DNA of 64,000 bases from Bacillus luti (GTDB lineage: Bacteria > Bacillota > Bacilli > Bacillales > Bacillaceae_G): contig NZ_MACI01000093.1 in assembly GCF_001884105.1 (NCBI RefSeq), positions 1 to 64,000 of the forward strand, given 5' to 3'. This document shows positions 17,555-24,930 of this stretch, in pieces (the stretch's first letter is position 1; the number at the start of each line of letters is the position of its first letter). Under the pieces are notes generated by a model that saw only the letters and a program-made list of their open reading frames with translations, was not told the origin of the DNA and made no database searches. Position numbers and translations under genes: made by a program.

Positions 17555-17569
17555 TGATTATCATTATCA
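17555..17569 (+). promoter_or_regulatory. Fur box 2 of the iron-uptake operon
   Basis: TGATTATCATTATCA has one mismatch to the 7-1-7 Fur consensus and lies 16 bases before the ATG of the binding-protein gene. Confidence 0.88.
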
Positions 17570-17584
17570 ATTAGAGGTGAAAGA

Positions 17585-18532
17585 ATGAAAAAATCTATTA
17601 CGCTATTCACAGCGATTTTATCTATTTTTTTCTTATTAATAGGTTGCAGTGCAAAAGGAGACGAAAAAGCATCTGCAACAAAAACAGAAAAAGGAAAAGA
17701 GAAAATCGAAGTTACCGACCTGTCAGGAAGAAAGGTAACATTCGATAAAGTACCAGAGAGTTTTGCAACATTAAGTATGGGAGATATGGATATTATTCAT
17801 GCTTTAGGCGGAAAAATAGTAGGTCGTCCGGATGCAAAAATAACTCTTCCAGAGGATATAAAGAAAGTACAAGTAATCGGGAATGCACATCAGCCGAATT
17901 TTGAGCAAATTGCTAGTTTAAAGCCTGACGTACTTATTGCTAACAATGGGTTCCAAAAGAATGTTCCAACGGTTGAAGGACAAGGAACGAAAGTAATGAT
18001 TTCTTCTGCGAATTCTGTACAAGATATTCAAAAGAATATTGAACTATACGGAACGATAATGAAGAAAGAAGATAAATCAAAAGAACTTAACCAAAAAATT
18101 AATGATCAAATGAAGAAATATGAGAAAAGGAGCGATGTGAAAGCATTGCTAGTGTATGGAGCACCAGGTACTTATTTAGCAGCATTACCAACATCTTTAT
18201 CAGGTGATATTTTAGAAAAAACAGGCGGGAAAAATATTGCTGCTGATTTTCCAGAAATGAAGGAATATCCGCAATATGCGCAGCTAAGTGTAGAACGCAT
18301 TATTGAGGCGAATCCTGATGTAATTTATTTAATTACACATGGGGATCCAAATAGTGTGAAAAAGGCATTCGAAGGCGAAATGATGAAAAATGAGGCGTGG
18401 AAAAATTTAGACGCAGTAAAACAAAATCGTGTAGTTATTTTGCCACCTGATTTATTTGGATCTAATCCTGGAACAAAAGTTACAGAAGCGATGGAATTTA
18501 TGTATAAAAGTATACAAGATGTAAGGAAATGA
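17585..18532 (+). CDS. Iron-complex/heme ABC transporter substrate-binding lipoprotein
   Basis: A 315-residue class III periplasmic-binding-protein-like lipoprotein. The signal peptide ends in lipobox LLIGC (C21), followed by a charged linker and the domain start IEVTDLSGRKVTFDKVPES typical of FepB/FhuD/IsdE proteins. It should capture a ferric siderophore or heme outside the membrane and pass it to the permease. The ligand cannot be read from the sequence. Two Fur boxes precede it, and AGAGGTG lies before the ATG. Its TGA overlaps the permease ATG. Confidence 0.9.
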   Translation: MKKSITLFTAILSIFFLLIGCSAKGDEKASATKTEKGKEKIEVTDLSGRKVTFDKVPESFATLSMGDMDIIHALGGKIVGRPDAKITLPEDIKKVQVIGNAHQPNFEQIASLKPDVLIANNGFQKNVPTVEGQGTKVMISSANSVQDIQKNIELYGTIMKKEDKSKELNQKINDQMKKYEKRSDVKALLVYGAPGTYLAALPTSLSGDILEKTGGKNIAADFPEMKEYPQYAQLSVERIIEANPDVIYLITHGDPNSVKKAFEGEMMKNEAWKNLDAVKQNRVVILPPDLFGSNPGTKVTEAMEFMYKSIQDVRK

Positions 18533-19566
18533 TAAGTATGGAAAGCAGTGAAGTAGTAAGGGAAAAGGAACATCCTTTTGCGAAAAAAAGATGGATCATA
18601 GCAGTTACTTTATTTGTATTAACGATTTTAGGTCTTTTTTACGGCCTTTTCGCAGGAAGTTTATCCTTCTCTTTACGAGATATTCTGGTAGGGATGCAAG
18701 ATGAAAGTTCGACAGTTCATCGAATTGTATGGGACCTTCGTATACCGAGAGTGCTCGTTGGATTTATAGTAGGAACATGTTTAGCGGCATCCGGTGCATT
18801 ATTGCAAGGGATAATGAGAAACCCTCTTGCAGACCCTGGTATTATAGGGGTTTCATCTGGAGCTGGTCTTGTAGCAATTGTAATTATGATTCTATTTCCA
18901 CAGCATATGGCCTTTTTACCGCTAGGAGCATTTTTAGGAGCTTTCATCACAGCGATGATTATTTATGCTTTATCATGGCAAAAAGGGGCACCGCCTTCAA
19001 GAATTGTCTTAGTAGGTGTGTCAATTAATGCATTAATTGGTGCAGCAACGTCAGCGTTAATGTTAATACATAGTGACAAAGTACAATCCGTGTTACCGTG
19101 GTTAGCGGGTGGCATTGGTGGCGTGAGCTGGGCACATTTAAACATGATTATTTATTATGCAATATTCGCTATTATATTGGCCTTCTTTGGTATTAAACAT
19201 ATTCGGGTATTAATGCTTGGAGATGAAATGGCGAAATTATTAGGTTATAACGTGGAAAGAAGTCGGTTTTATTTAATAGTAGTAAGTACATTATTAGCTG
19301 GAATTGCGGTTAGTGTTTCTGGACTTATTGGATTTGTCGGCCTTGTTGTACCGCATATGCTACGTTTATTAGTCGGAAATGATTATAGATATTTGCTACC
19401 ATTGTCATGTCTTGGTGGTGGGATATTACTTGTTTTCGCAGATGCGATAGCTCGAAGTTGGTTCGATCCAATCGAATTGCCTGTTGGTATTTTATTATCT
19501 TTCTTGGGCGGTCCGTTCTTCTTATATTTAATTCATAGAGGAGGCAAACAACGTGATTTCCGTTGA
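18529..19566 (+). CDS. FecCD-type iron-complex ABC permease
   Basis: A 345-residue integral membrane protein of the FecCD/BtuC family with roughly ten membrane segments and the signatures LRIPRVLVGFIVGTCLAASGALLQ (given as positions about 63-86), GVSSGAGL (about 108) and GLIGFVGLVVPHMLR (about 264), the last being the loop that contacts the ATPase. Only one permease gene is present, so it should act as a homodimer. It overlaps the previous stop as ATGA; an ATG at 18538 is an alternative start. Confidence 0.93.
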   Translation: MISMESSEVVREKEHPFAKKRWIIAVTLFVLTILGLFYGLFAGSLSFSLRDILVGMQDESSTVHRIVWDLRIPRVLVGFIVGTCLAASGALLQGIMRNPLADPGIIGVSSGAGLVAIVIMILFPQHMAFLPLGAFLGAFITAMIIYALSWQKGAPPSRIVLVGVSINALIGAATSALMLIHSDKVQSVLPWLAGGIGGVSWAHLNMIIYYAIFAIILAFFGIKHIRVLMLGDEMAKLLGYNVERSRFYLIVVSTLLAGIAVSVSGLIGFVGLVVPHMLRLLVGNDYRYLLPLSCLGGGILLVFADAIARSWFDPIELPVGILLSFLGGPFFLYLIHRGGKQRDFR

Positions 19567-20371
19567 AAAAGTATTTTACGCACATTCCGAAAGATTTCAA
19601 ATGCAAAATATGAATGTACATATTAAAGTTGGTGAAATCGTTAGTTTAATTGGACCGAATGGCTCGGGGAAATCTACTTTGCTTCGTTTAATGGCAAGAC
19701 TACTTAAACAAAGCGAAGGGGATATCATTTTAGATGGAAAAAGTATTCATACGATGAAAAGTGCCGATGTAGCGAAGCAATTAGCGATGTTACCACAAAT
19801 GCATGATCATCAATTAGATTTAACAGTGAAAGAACTAATTGAATTCGGAAGAGGTCCCCATAAATCATGGAGTAGCCGCTTAAATAAAGAAGATGAAGAA
19901 ATTGTTGATTGGGCATTGTCTGTTACAAATCTTGAAGGGTATGAATATCGCCTTTTACAATCTTTATCGGGAGGAGAAAGACAACGTGCCTGGATTGCAA
20001 TGACACTAGCACAACGTACAAATGTCTTATTATTGGATGAGCCAACAACCTTTTTAGATATCGTTCATCAGTTAGAAGTAATGGAACTTGTGAAACGATT
20101 AAATGAGGAGTTTGGGATGACAATTATAATGGTTTTACATGATATTAACCAAGCGGCTCAATATAGCGATCGCTTACTCGTATTAAAGCGAGGGAAACTT
20201 CAGTATGACGGTGTACCAGAAGAAGTACTATGTCATGAAATGTTTCAACGTGTATTTGGCATAGATGTAGATATTTTTCAAGGAAGCGACAAGCCATTTT
20301 TTACACCGAAACGGATCTCTAAAAAAGGAGGAGTAAGATGCGAACCGAAGAACGTATTACCACTGAGTTAG
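19553..20371 (+). CDS. Iron-complex ABC transporter ATP-binding protein
   Basis: A 272-residue FecE/FhuC-type ATPase with Walker A GPNGSGKST (about 35), signature LSGGERQR (about 139), Walker B VLLLDEP (about 160) and the H-loop VLHD (about 193). It powers the import of the ferric complex or heme. The GTG start at 19553 lies inside the end of the permease gene, after GAGGAGG, and its own C-terminus overlaps the next gene by 34 bases, so all four genes are translationally packed. Confidence 0.94.
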   Translation: MISVEKVFYAHSERFQMQNMNVHIKVGEIVSLIGPNGSGKSTLLRLMARLLKQSEGDIILDGKSIHTMKSADVAKQLAMLPQMHDHQLDLTVKELIEFGRGPHKSWSSRLNKEDEEIVDWALSVTNLEGYEYRLLQSLSGGERQRAWIAMTLAQRTNVLLLDEPTTFLDIVHQLEVMELVKRLNEEFGMTIIMVLHDINQAAQYSDRLLVLKRGKLQYDGVPEEVLCHEMFQRVFGIDVDIFQGSDKPFFTPKRISKKGGVRCEPKNVLPLS

Positions 20372-20733
20372 TAAGGGAATTTGTTATGGCAGCTCACGGA
20401 GATTTAGAGAAAGTACAAGAATTGTTGGTTGAATCGCCAAGCTTACTGCATGCCGCTTACAATTGGGGCGGATCAGATTGGGAAAGTGCGTTAGGAGCAG
20501 CGGCACATGTAGGTCATAAAGATATTGCTCTTTATTTACTAGAAAAGGGTGCTCGAATGGATATTTTTGCAGCAGCTATGCTGGGAGAATTAGAAGTTGT
20601 ACAAGCTATTTTAGTAGCACAACCAGAAGCATTACGTGCATCTGGTCCACATGGTATTTCCCTTCTTCAGCATGCACGAATGGGTGGAGAAAAAGCACAG
20701 CGTGTATTTGACTACTTAACAGTGCTCTTTTAA
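20338..20733 (+). CDS. Ankyrin-repeat protein at the end of the iron-uptake operon
   Basis: A 131-residue protein built almost wholly of ankyrin-like helix-turn-helix units: AAHGDLEKVQELLVESPSLL, AAHVGHKDIALYLLEKGARMD and AAMLGELEVVQAILVAQPEAL, with no signal peptide or membrane segment. It is probably a cytoplasmic protein-binding scaffold. The ATG follows a very strong AAAGGAGGAG and overlaps the ATPase gene by 34 bases, so it is made with the importer. Binding to the ATPase or an iron or heme enzyme is a guess. Confidence 0.85.
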   Translation: MRTEERITTELVREFVMAAHGDLEKVQELLVESPSLLHAAYNWGGSDWESALGAAAHVGHKDIALYLLEKGARMDIFAAAMLGELEVVQAILVAQPEALRASGPHGISLLQHARMGGEKAQRVFDYLTVLF

Positions 20734-20884
20734 TGACCACAAAAGTTCTTATGTGCGGTAAACTTTTCACTTTCATATAATTGGAAAGTTTACCGCCCGT
20801 TAGAACGGGATAAGTATCTAGTGTATTTGAAAATCCTACACCCCCCTCAATTGTAGTTTTCTTTATGCTAGTTATGATATGGAT
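20734..20884 (+). other. Intergenic stretch with strong inverted repeats
   Basis: No gene is seen. GCGGTAAACTTT (20755-20766) pairs perfectly with AAAGTTTACCGC (20785-20796), and CCCGTT (20796-20801) with AACGGG (20804-20809), directly abutting. A C-rich tract (ACACCCCCCTC) lies near 20841-20850. Neither hairpin has a T tail. It could be an mRNA 3' processing signal, a small RNA or a repeat of the genome. Confidence 0.4.
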
Positions 20885-20920
20885 GCAGTAGATAATATTT
20901 GTCTACTGCTTTTTTTATTT
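20885..20920 (+). terminator. Terminator after the iron-uptake operon
   Basis: GCAGTAGA (20885-20892) pairs with TCTACTGC (20902-20909), followed by eight T. Confidence 0.85.
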
Positions 20921-21042
20921 TTCTTAAAGAATGAATATTCTGCACTTTGTGGCTGATTCATTTATAATAAATAGTAACATTTAGTATACATGCAAAATAT
21001 GATCGTGTAATAAAGAACATAACGTTGGGAAGGAGTTTAAAA

Positions 21043-21549
21043 ATGTTCCATACAGATCGCTTACAATTTCGTAAATATACAATGGATGATTTGCAGTTCT
21101 ATGCTTCACTATGGGGGAATGAAAAGGTAATGCGCTATATTGGAAATGGGGCGTTAAAAACGTATATGCAATGTAAAAAAAGTTTGGAGGAGTGGGTGAT
21201 TCCTAGTTATAAAAGTGGTCTCGGTTTATTCGTACTGATTGAAAAGGAAACAGGAATACGAATTGGTCATGCAGGGTTAGTAAAGCAGAATATAGATGGA
21301 AAAGAGGAAATTGAAATTGGGTATTGGTTACTTCCGCAGTATTGGGGAAAAGGATATGCGAAAGAAGCAGCGGCAGCATTTCGAGATTATGGTTTCCAAG
21401 CATTGCGAATAAATAGATTAATTTCTCTTATTAACCCGAACCATCCTGCTTCAATATTTGTTGCTAGAAAAACAGGGCTTAGTTATGAAAAAACAACTTC
21501 ATTTCATGGGATGGATGTTCTCGTCTATTCCATTAAGCGGGTTGGATGA
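21043..21549 (+). CDS. GNAT acetyltransferase, RimJ/RimL-like
   Basis: A 168-residue GNAT protein starting MFHTDRLQFRKYTMDDLQFY, typical of the RimJ/RimL subgroup, with EIEIGYWLLPQYWGKGYAKEAA holding the acetyl-CoA pyrophosphate loop (about 90-110). It transfers an acetyl group to an unknown amine, possibly a protein N-terminus. The ATG at 21043 follows GGAAGGAG; a TTG at 21025 in frame precedes that site and is rejected. It is a single gene. Confidence 0.85.
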   Translation: MFHTDRLQFRKYTMDDLQFYASLWGNEKVMRYIGNGALKTYMQCKKSLEEWVIPSYKSGLGLFVLIEKETGIRIGHAGLVKQNIDGKEEIEIGYWLLPQYWGKGYAKEAAAAFRDYGFQALRINRLISLINPNHPASIFVARKTGLSYEKTTSFHGMDVLVYSIKRVG

Positions 21550-21617
21550 AAAAATATTTTTTAAAAGGTAAATTGCATCTTTTGAAGAATGGTATATAAA
21601 AATAAAGGGGGGATTAA

Positions 21618-22076
21618 ATGTACATTTATCACAATGGATTGATTATTCGTGAGGGGACGAGTGGTGTACCAGCATATGCAATTAAAGCTTTGTTTGAAGA
21701 TGCTGGTTGGAGCAATCATAATATCCCTTCTTGGCAAATTGAGAAATTCACGATAGCATTTGAAAATTCAACATGGGCTTTTACAATTTGGGATGAAGAA
21801 GAGATGATTGCTATGGTTAGAGTCATTTCTGATCAAATTATGGTCGCGAACATAGTAGATTTAGTTGTAAAGTGTGAGTATAGAGGAAAGGGATTAGGTA
21901 AGAAGCTTGTAGCTCTTTGCTTGCAAAAACTTCCTCACGGTGATTGGTTCGCACATACATCTGCGAATAATTTTGATTTTTATAGAAGTTGTGGTTTTGA
22001 GGTGAGAGAGTTATCAAGAAATGGAACATGTGCGTACTATGGATATCAAGTTGCAAAAAAAGACGGTCATCGATAA
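21618..22076 (+). CDS. GNAT family acetyltransferase
   Basis: A 152-residue GNAT protein with DLVVKCEYRGKGLGKKLVALCL (about 82-103), the acetyl-CoA-binding motif A, and a C-terminal NFDFYRSCGFEVRE motif B. The substrate is unknown. The ATG follows AAAGGGGGG. It is not obviously related to the preceding GNAT gene beyond the fold, so the two do not look like a recent duplication. Confidence 0.82.
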   Translation: MYIYHNGLIIREGTSGVPAYAIKALFEDAGWSNHNIPSWQIEKFTIAFENSTWAFTIWDEEEMIAMVRVISDQIMVANIVDLVVKCEYRGKGLGKKLVALCLQKLPHGDWFAHTSANNFDFYRSCGFEVRELSRNGTCAYYGYQVAKKDGHR

Positions 22077-22197
22077 ATGAGTGGAATGTAAAAAAAATAC
22101 AGTCGAGTAATACTAATTTTTTCATAATAGAAAATGAATTGAGACTCATTTTATGATAAAATGAAAGAAAATTCTGTTTATTATTAGGGGGATAAAA

Positions 22198-22575
22198 ATG
22201 AGTATAACAGTTGGGGATGTATTTAAATATGAAAGAAGATTTACCGAGGAAGAAGTATTCGAGTTTGCAAATATTACAGGTGATAAAGGTAGGCATCATA
22301 TGGAATATGATGAGAATGGACGATTAATGGTACATGGTTTATTGACTGCTAGCATTGGGACGAAAGTAGGCGAAGAGTTACATTACATAGCAAGAGAATT
22401 AGTAAGTGAGTTTATTAGACCAGTTTTTACAGGAGATACAATCACTTGTGAATTAACTTTAACAAGTATTGAACAAATGGAAGGATATAAAAAAGTTTCA
22501 ATTGAGTCAGTATATCGCAATCAACATGAAAAGACTGTGCTAGTTGGGACAAGCTACGGGATAATACGAGAATAA
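22198..22575 (+). CDS. MaoC-like hotdog-fold protein
   Basis: A 125-residue hotdog-fold protein resembling MaoC-like/(R)-specific enoyl-CoA hydratases: an FTEEEVFEFANITGDKGRHHM segment (residues 16-36) and MVHGLLTASIGTKVGEEL (residues 45-62), then PVFTGDTITCELTL. The classical D-x4-H hydratase motif is only loosely kept, so the substrate is unclear. The ATG follows AGGGGGAT. It stands alone with a good terminator. Confidence 0.75.
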   Translation: MSITVGDVFKYERRFTEEEVFEFANITGDKGRHHMEYDENGRLMVHGLLTASIGTKVGEELHYIARELVSEFIRPVFTGDTITCELTLTSIEQMEGYKKVSIESVYRNQHEKTVLVGTSYGIIRE

Positions 22576-22608
22576 AAAAGAAGCCTGTTTGAAGCAGGCT
22601 TCTTTTTT
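22576..22608 (+). terminator. Terminator after the MaoC-like gene
   Basis: GAAGCCTG (22580-22587) pairs with CAGGCTTC (22595-22602), flanked by A and T runs, so it can also serve the opposing XRE gene. Confidence 0.9.
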
Positions 22609-22613
22609 ATTGT

Positions 22614-23159
22614 TTAGTAAACGCGTTTTCGGTTTTCTGCATGACTAGAGATAAGTAATAATGCAGATTCTGCCCCTATATTACGAACAATATGAGGAAC
22701 ACATGCATTCCAGGAGAAAGAATCCCCTTCTTCTACAATTGCAATGTCTTCTCCATGTTGAACTTCTAGTTTTCCGCGTAATACAAGATGACACTCTTCT
22801 CCTTCATGAGCATTCGGTGAGTTTTCTTTCGGAAATCCAGCAGGAATTTCTACGAGATTTAGGCGAAGGCCACCTTGCTCTGCAACATGTTCAATTCTTT
22901 GTTCATCTTTTCCGTATACACTGTATTTACGCTCGACCTTTTTGACAACTTTCAATCGATCTTTTTGTTCTAACAATAAATAGGGAAGAGGAACGTTTAA
23001 AAAATTGGAGATTGTTTCTAAAGTTGAGATAGATGGTGATGTTTTATTATTTTCAACCTGACTCATAAATCCTTTAGAAAGACCTGTTCCTTCACAAATT
23101 TGTGCGATTGTTATGCCTCTACGTTGACGAATTTCACGTATTGCAGAACCAATATTCAT
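22614..23159 (-). CDS. XRE-family regulator with cupin domain
   Basis: A 181-residue regulator with an N-terminal helix-turn-helix (IGSAIREIRQRRGITIAQI...GLSKGFMSQVEN, residues about 3-38) and a C-terminal cupin (about 105-178; HEGEECHLVLRGKLEV, GDSFSWNACVPHIVRN). Such proteins sense small molecules through the cupin. It is divergent from catDE, so it probably regulates that operon; direct repeats lie between them. The ATG at 23159 follows AAAGGAG on the minus strand; 56 codons further upstream are open but unsupported. Confidence 0.87.
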   Translation of the reverse strand: MNIGSAIREIRQRRGITIAQICEGTGLSKGFMSQVENNKTSPSISTLETISNFLNVPLPYLLLEQKDRLKVVKKVERKYSVYGKDEQRIEHVAEQGGLRLNLVEIPAGFPKENSPNAHEGEECHLVLRGKLEVQHGEDIAIVEEGDSFSWNACVPHIVRNIGAESALLLISSHAENRKRVY

Positions 23160-23234
23160 AAAATCAAGCTCCTTTTTGTAAACAACTATTTGTATCATAG
23201 CAAAAAAAATATATTTTTTCCCAGTGAAAATGAA

Positions 23235-23298
23235 TTGACGAATAAAAAAAATTAGTGTATGTTTTGTAATGTAAATAAAAGTTTTGTATAAGAAAACT
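23235..23298 (+). promoter_or_regulatory. catDE promoter with putative operator repeats
   Basis: TTGACG (23235-23240) and TATGTT (23258-23263) are 17 bases apart. GTTTTGTA occurs twice (23261-23268 and 23281-23288), exactly two helical turns apart, and AGTTTT/AAAACT form an inverted repeat at 23280-23298. These are candidate sites for the divergent XRE-cupin regulator. Confidence 0.5.
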
Positions 23299-23315
23299 AT
23301 AAAGGAGAGAAAGAA

Positions 23316-23720
23316 ATGAATCAACATATTGGTAACTTAATTATTCGTATCGTGTTAGGGGTAACGTTCTTTATGCACGGTTTAACAAAATTCCAATCGG
23401 GGATTGACAATATTGCAGGATGGTTCACAAGCATTGGTTTACCAGGAGGACTTGCATACGGTGTAGCAACAGCGGAATTAGTTGGTGGTCTATTGTTAAT
23501 TCTAGGTTTAGGTGTAAGATATATTGGATTATTATTTGCACTTGTTATGGTTGGAGCGATTGTAAAAGTAAAATGGTCAGCTGGTTTATTAGGAGATGGA
23601 AAAAATCCTGGCTTCGAATTAGAACTTGCATTACTAGCAATGGGTGCGTACTTATTTGTTGCGAAAGCTGATGGTTTTGTAGATAATTTCTTAAAAGAGA
23701 AAATGTCAAAGAAGAACTAA
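23316..23720 (+). CDS. catD: DoxX-family membrane protein CatD
   Basis: A 134-residue protein with four membrane segments and the DoxX-family pattern RIVLGVTFFMHGLTKFQSG at the start. In B. subtilis catD lies with the catechol dioxygenase gene catE and the pair responds to quinone/catechol stress; the biochemical role of CatD is not known. The same pairing is found here. AAAGGAGAG lies before the ATG at 23316. Confidence 0.82.
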   Translation: MNQHIGNLIIRIVLGVTFFMHGLTKFQSGIDNIAGWFTSIGLPGGLAYGVATAELVGGLLLILGLGVRYIGLLFALVMVGAIVKVKWSAGLLGDGKNPGFELELALLAMGAYLFVAKADGFVDNFLKEKMSKKN

Positions 23721-23741
23721 ATTAAATGGGGGGCTAACAAG

Positions 23742-24599
23742 ATGAGTTTTCAACTTCATCCCGACACAACACTTGATGTTGTTCATTTATATGTATCAAA
23801 TATAAAGAAATCACTAGAGTTTTATACAGAGGTACTAAGCATGAAAGTGCTAAAAGAAGAGGAAGCAGTCGTTACATTTGGGAATGAAAATGATGAACCA
23901 CTCCTTATCATTGAAGAAAAGAAAGAAGCTTTTCCGAAACAAAGAGGAAGAACAGGGTTATATCATTACGCAATTTTATTACCAAATAGACAAGATTTAG
24001 CGAACATTCTCCGTCACCTTGTAGAGATGGTATATCCACTGCACGGTGGAGCCGATCATTACTTTAGTGAAGCTCTTTATTTAGCTGATCCAGATGGGAA
24101 TGGGATTGAAATTTATCATGATCGTCAAAAAGAAGTTTGGCGTGATGAGAATGGAGAGCTACCATTTGTTAGTAACCCGTTAGCTGGTGAAGAATTATTA
24201 CAGCAAGGAAGTGTGTGGAATGGGTTCCCAGCTGGTACTGTGATGGGTCATATTCATTTACATGTGGCTGACTTAGAAGAAGCAAAACGTTTCTATGTGG
24301 ATGGTCTTGGCTTTGAAGTAACGATCCCAGCTCGTAATGGAGCGCTGTTCGTATCGGCAGGTGGTTATCATCACCATATCGGTTTAAATACGTGGCAAGG
24401 TGAAGGGATACTACCGCAAATGCCAAATTCTGTTGGCTTGAAATATTTCACAATTGTATTAGCGGATGAAAAACAAAAAGAGCAAGTATGTGAAAGCTTA
24501 AAAAATATTGGCAAAATTGCTACGTACAAAGATGGAATATTACAAGCCCAGGATCCATTTGGACATTGTATCCATTTCAAAATTAAAGGAGAAGCCTAA
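23742..24599 (+). CDS. catE: VOC-family dioxygenase, catechol 2,3-dioxygenase-like CatE
   Basis: A 285-residue protein with two vicinal-oxygen-chelate domains (about 8-130 and 165-283). The N-terminal half has H-H-E metal ligands in DVVHLYV, LYHYAIL and GNGIEIYHD. The C-terminal half has GHIHLHV and HHHIGLN but ends GHCIHFK, with His in place of the usual Glu. It should open catechol-like rings with Fe(II) or Mn(II). It is 21 bases after catD; the stop codon lies inside the terminator stem. Confidence 0.82.
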   Translation: MSFQLHPDTTLDVVHLYVSNIKKSLEFYTEVLSMKVLKEEEAVVTFGNENDEPLLIIEEKKEAFPKQRGRTGLYHYAILLPNRQDLANILRHLVEMVYPLHGGADHYFSEALYLADPDGNGIEIYHDRQKEVWRDENGELPFVSNPLAGEELLQQGSVWNGFPAGTVMGHIHLHVADLEEAKRFYVDGLGFEVTIPARNGALFVSAGGYHHHIGLNTWQGEGILPQMPNSVGLKYFTIVLADEKQKEQVCESLKNIGKIATYKDGILQAQDPFGHCIHFKIKGEA

Positions 24600-24617
24600 A
24601 AAAGGCTTCTCTTTTTT
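24589..24617 (+). terminator. Terminator after catE, bidirectional
   Basis: GAGAAGCCT (24589-24597) pairs with AGGCTTCTC (24603-24611), with T on one side and A on the other; it lies between catE and phhB, which face each other. Confidence 0.9.
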
Positions 24618-24930
24618 ACTTTCTTATAATTGCTTTTTCATTTTGAACAAATAGTTCATCAAATTGTTTTGCAAGCTCAAAATCTAGTTTCGTTAAACCT
24701 TTCGCATTCCAAGACGACAAAGTAATAATAACTGCTTTATACTGGATAAGGATAAAGGGGTGATGATTATGTTCTTCTGATAGTTTGGCAGCTTCAGAGA
24801 CAAATTCGACTCCTTTTAAGTAATCGGAAAACATATATTTTCTTTCAATCCATTTCTCATCTTTTATCATCCATTTATCTAGCTTCAATAATTCCTCTTG
24901 AACTTGTTCTTCAGTTAATCGTAGCATCAT
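24616..24930 (-). CDS. phhB: Pterin-4a-carbinolamine dehydratase
   Basis: A 104-residue protein of the PCD/DCoH family with the active-site EHNHHPF motif (about 52-58). It dehydrates the 4a-hydroxytetrahydropterin left by phenylalanine hydroxylase so the cofactor can be recycled. It overlaps the end of phhA by 20 bases, so the two are co-translated. The two first codons are both ATG; either may be used. Confidence 0.93.
   Translation of the reverse strand: MMLRLTEEQVQEELLKLDKWMIKDEKWIERKYMFSDYLKGVEFVSEAAKLSEEHNHHPFILIQYKAVIITLSSWNAKGLTKLDFELAKQFDELFVQNEKAIIRK

Noticed and set aside
20338..22076. Defence or toxin system made of the ankyrin and acetyltransferase genes
   Set aside because: The GNAT genes stand alone with separate ribosome sites, resemble ordinary acetyltransferases, and no antitoxin-like partner is adjacent.
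22614..23327. 237-residue form of the XRE regulator
   Set aside because: The extra 56 residues are Phe/Ile-rich and cover the catDE promoter; ATG 23159 has the ribosome site.
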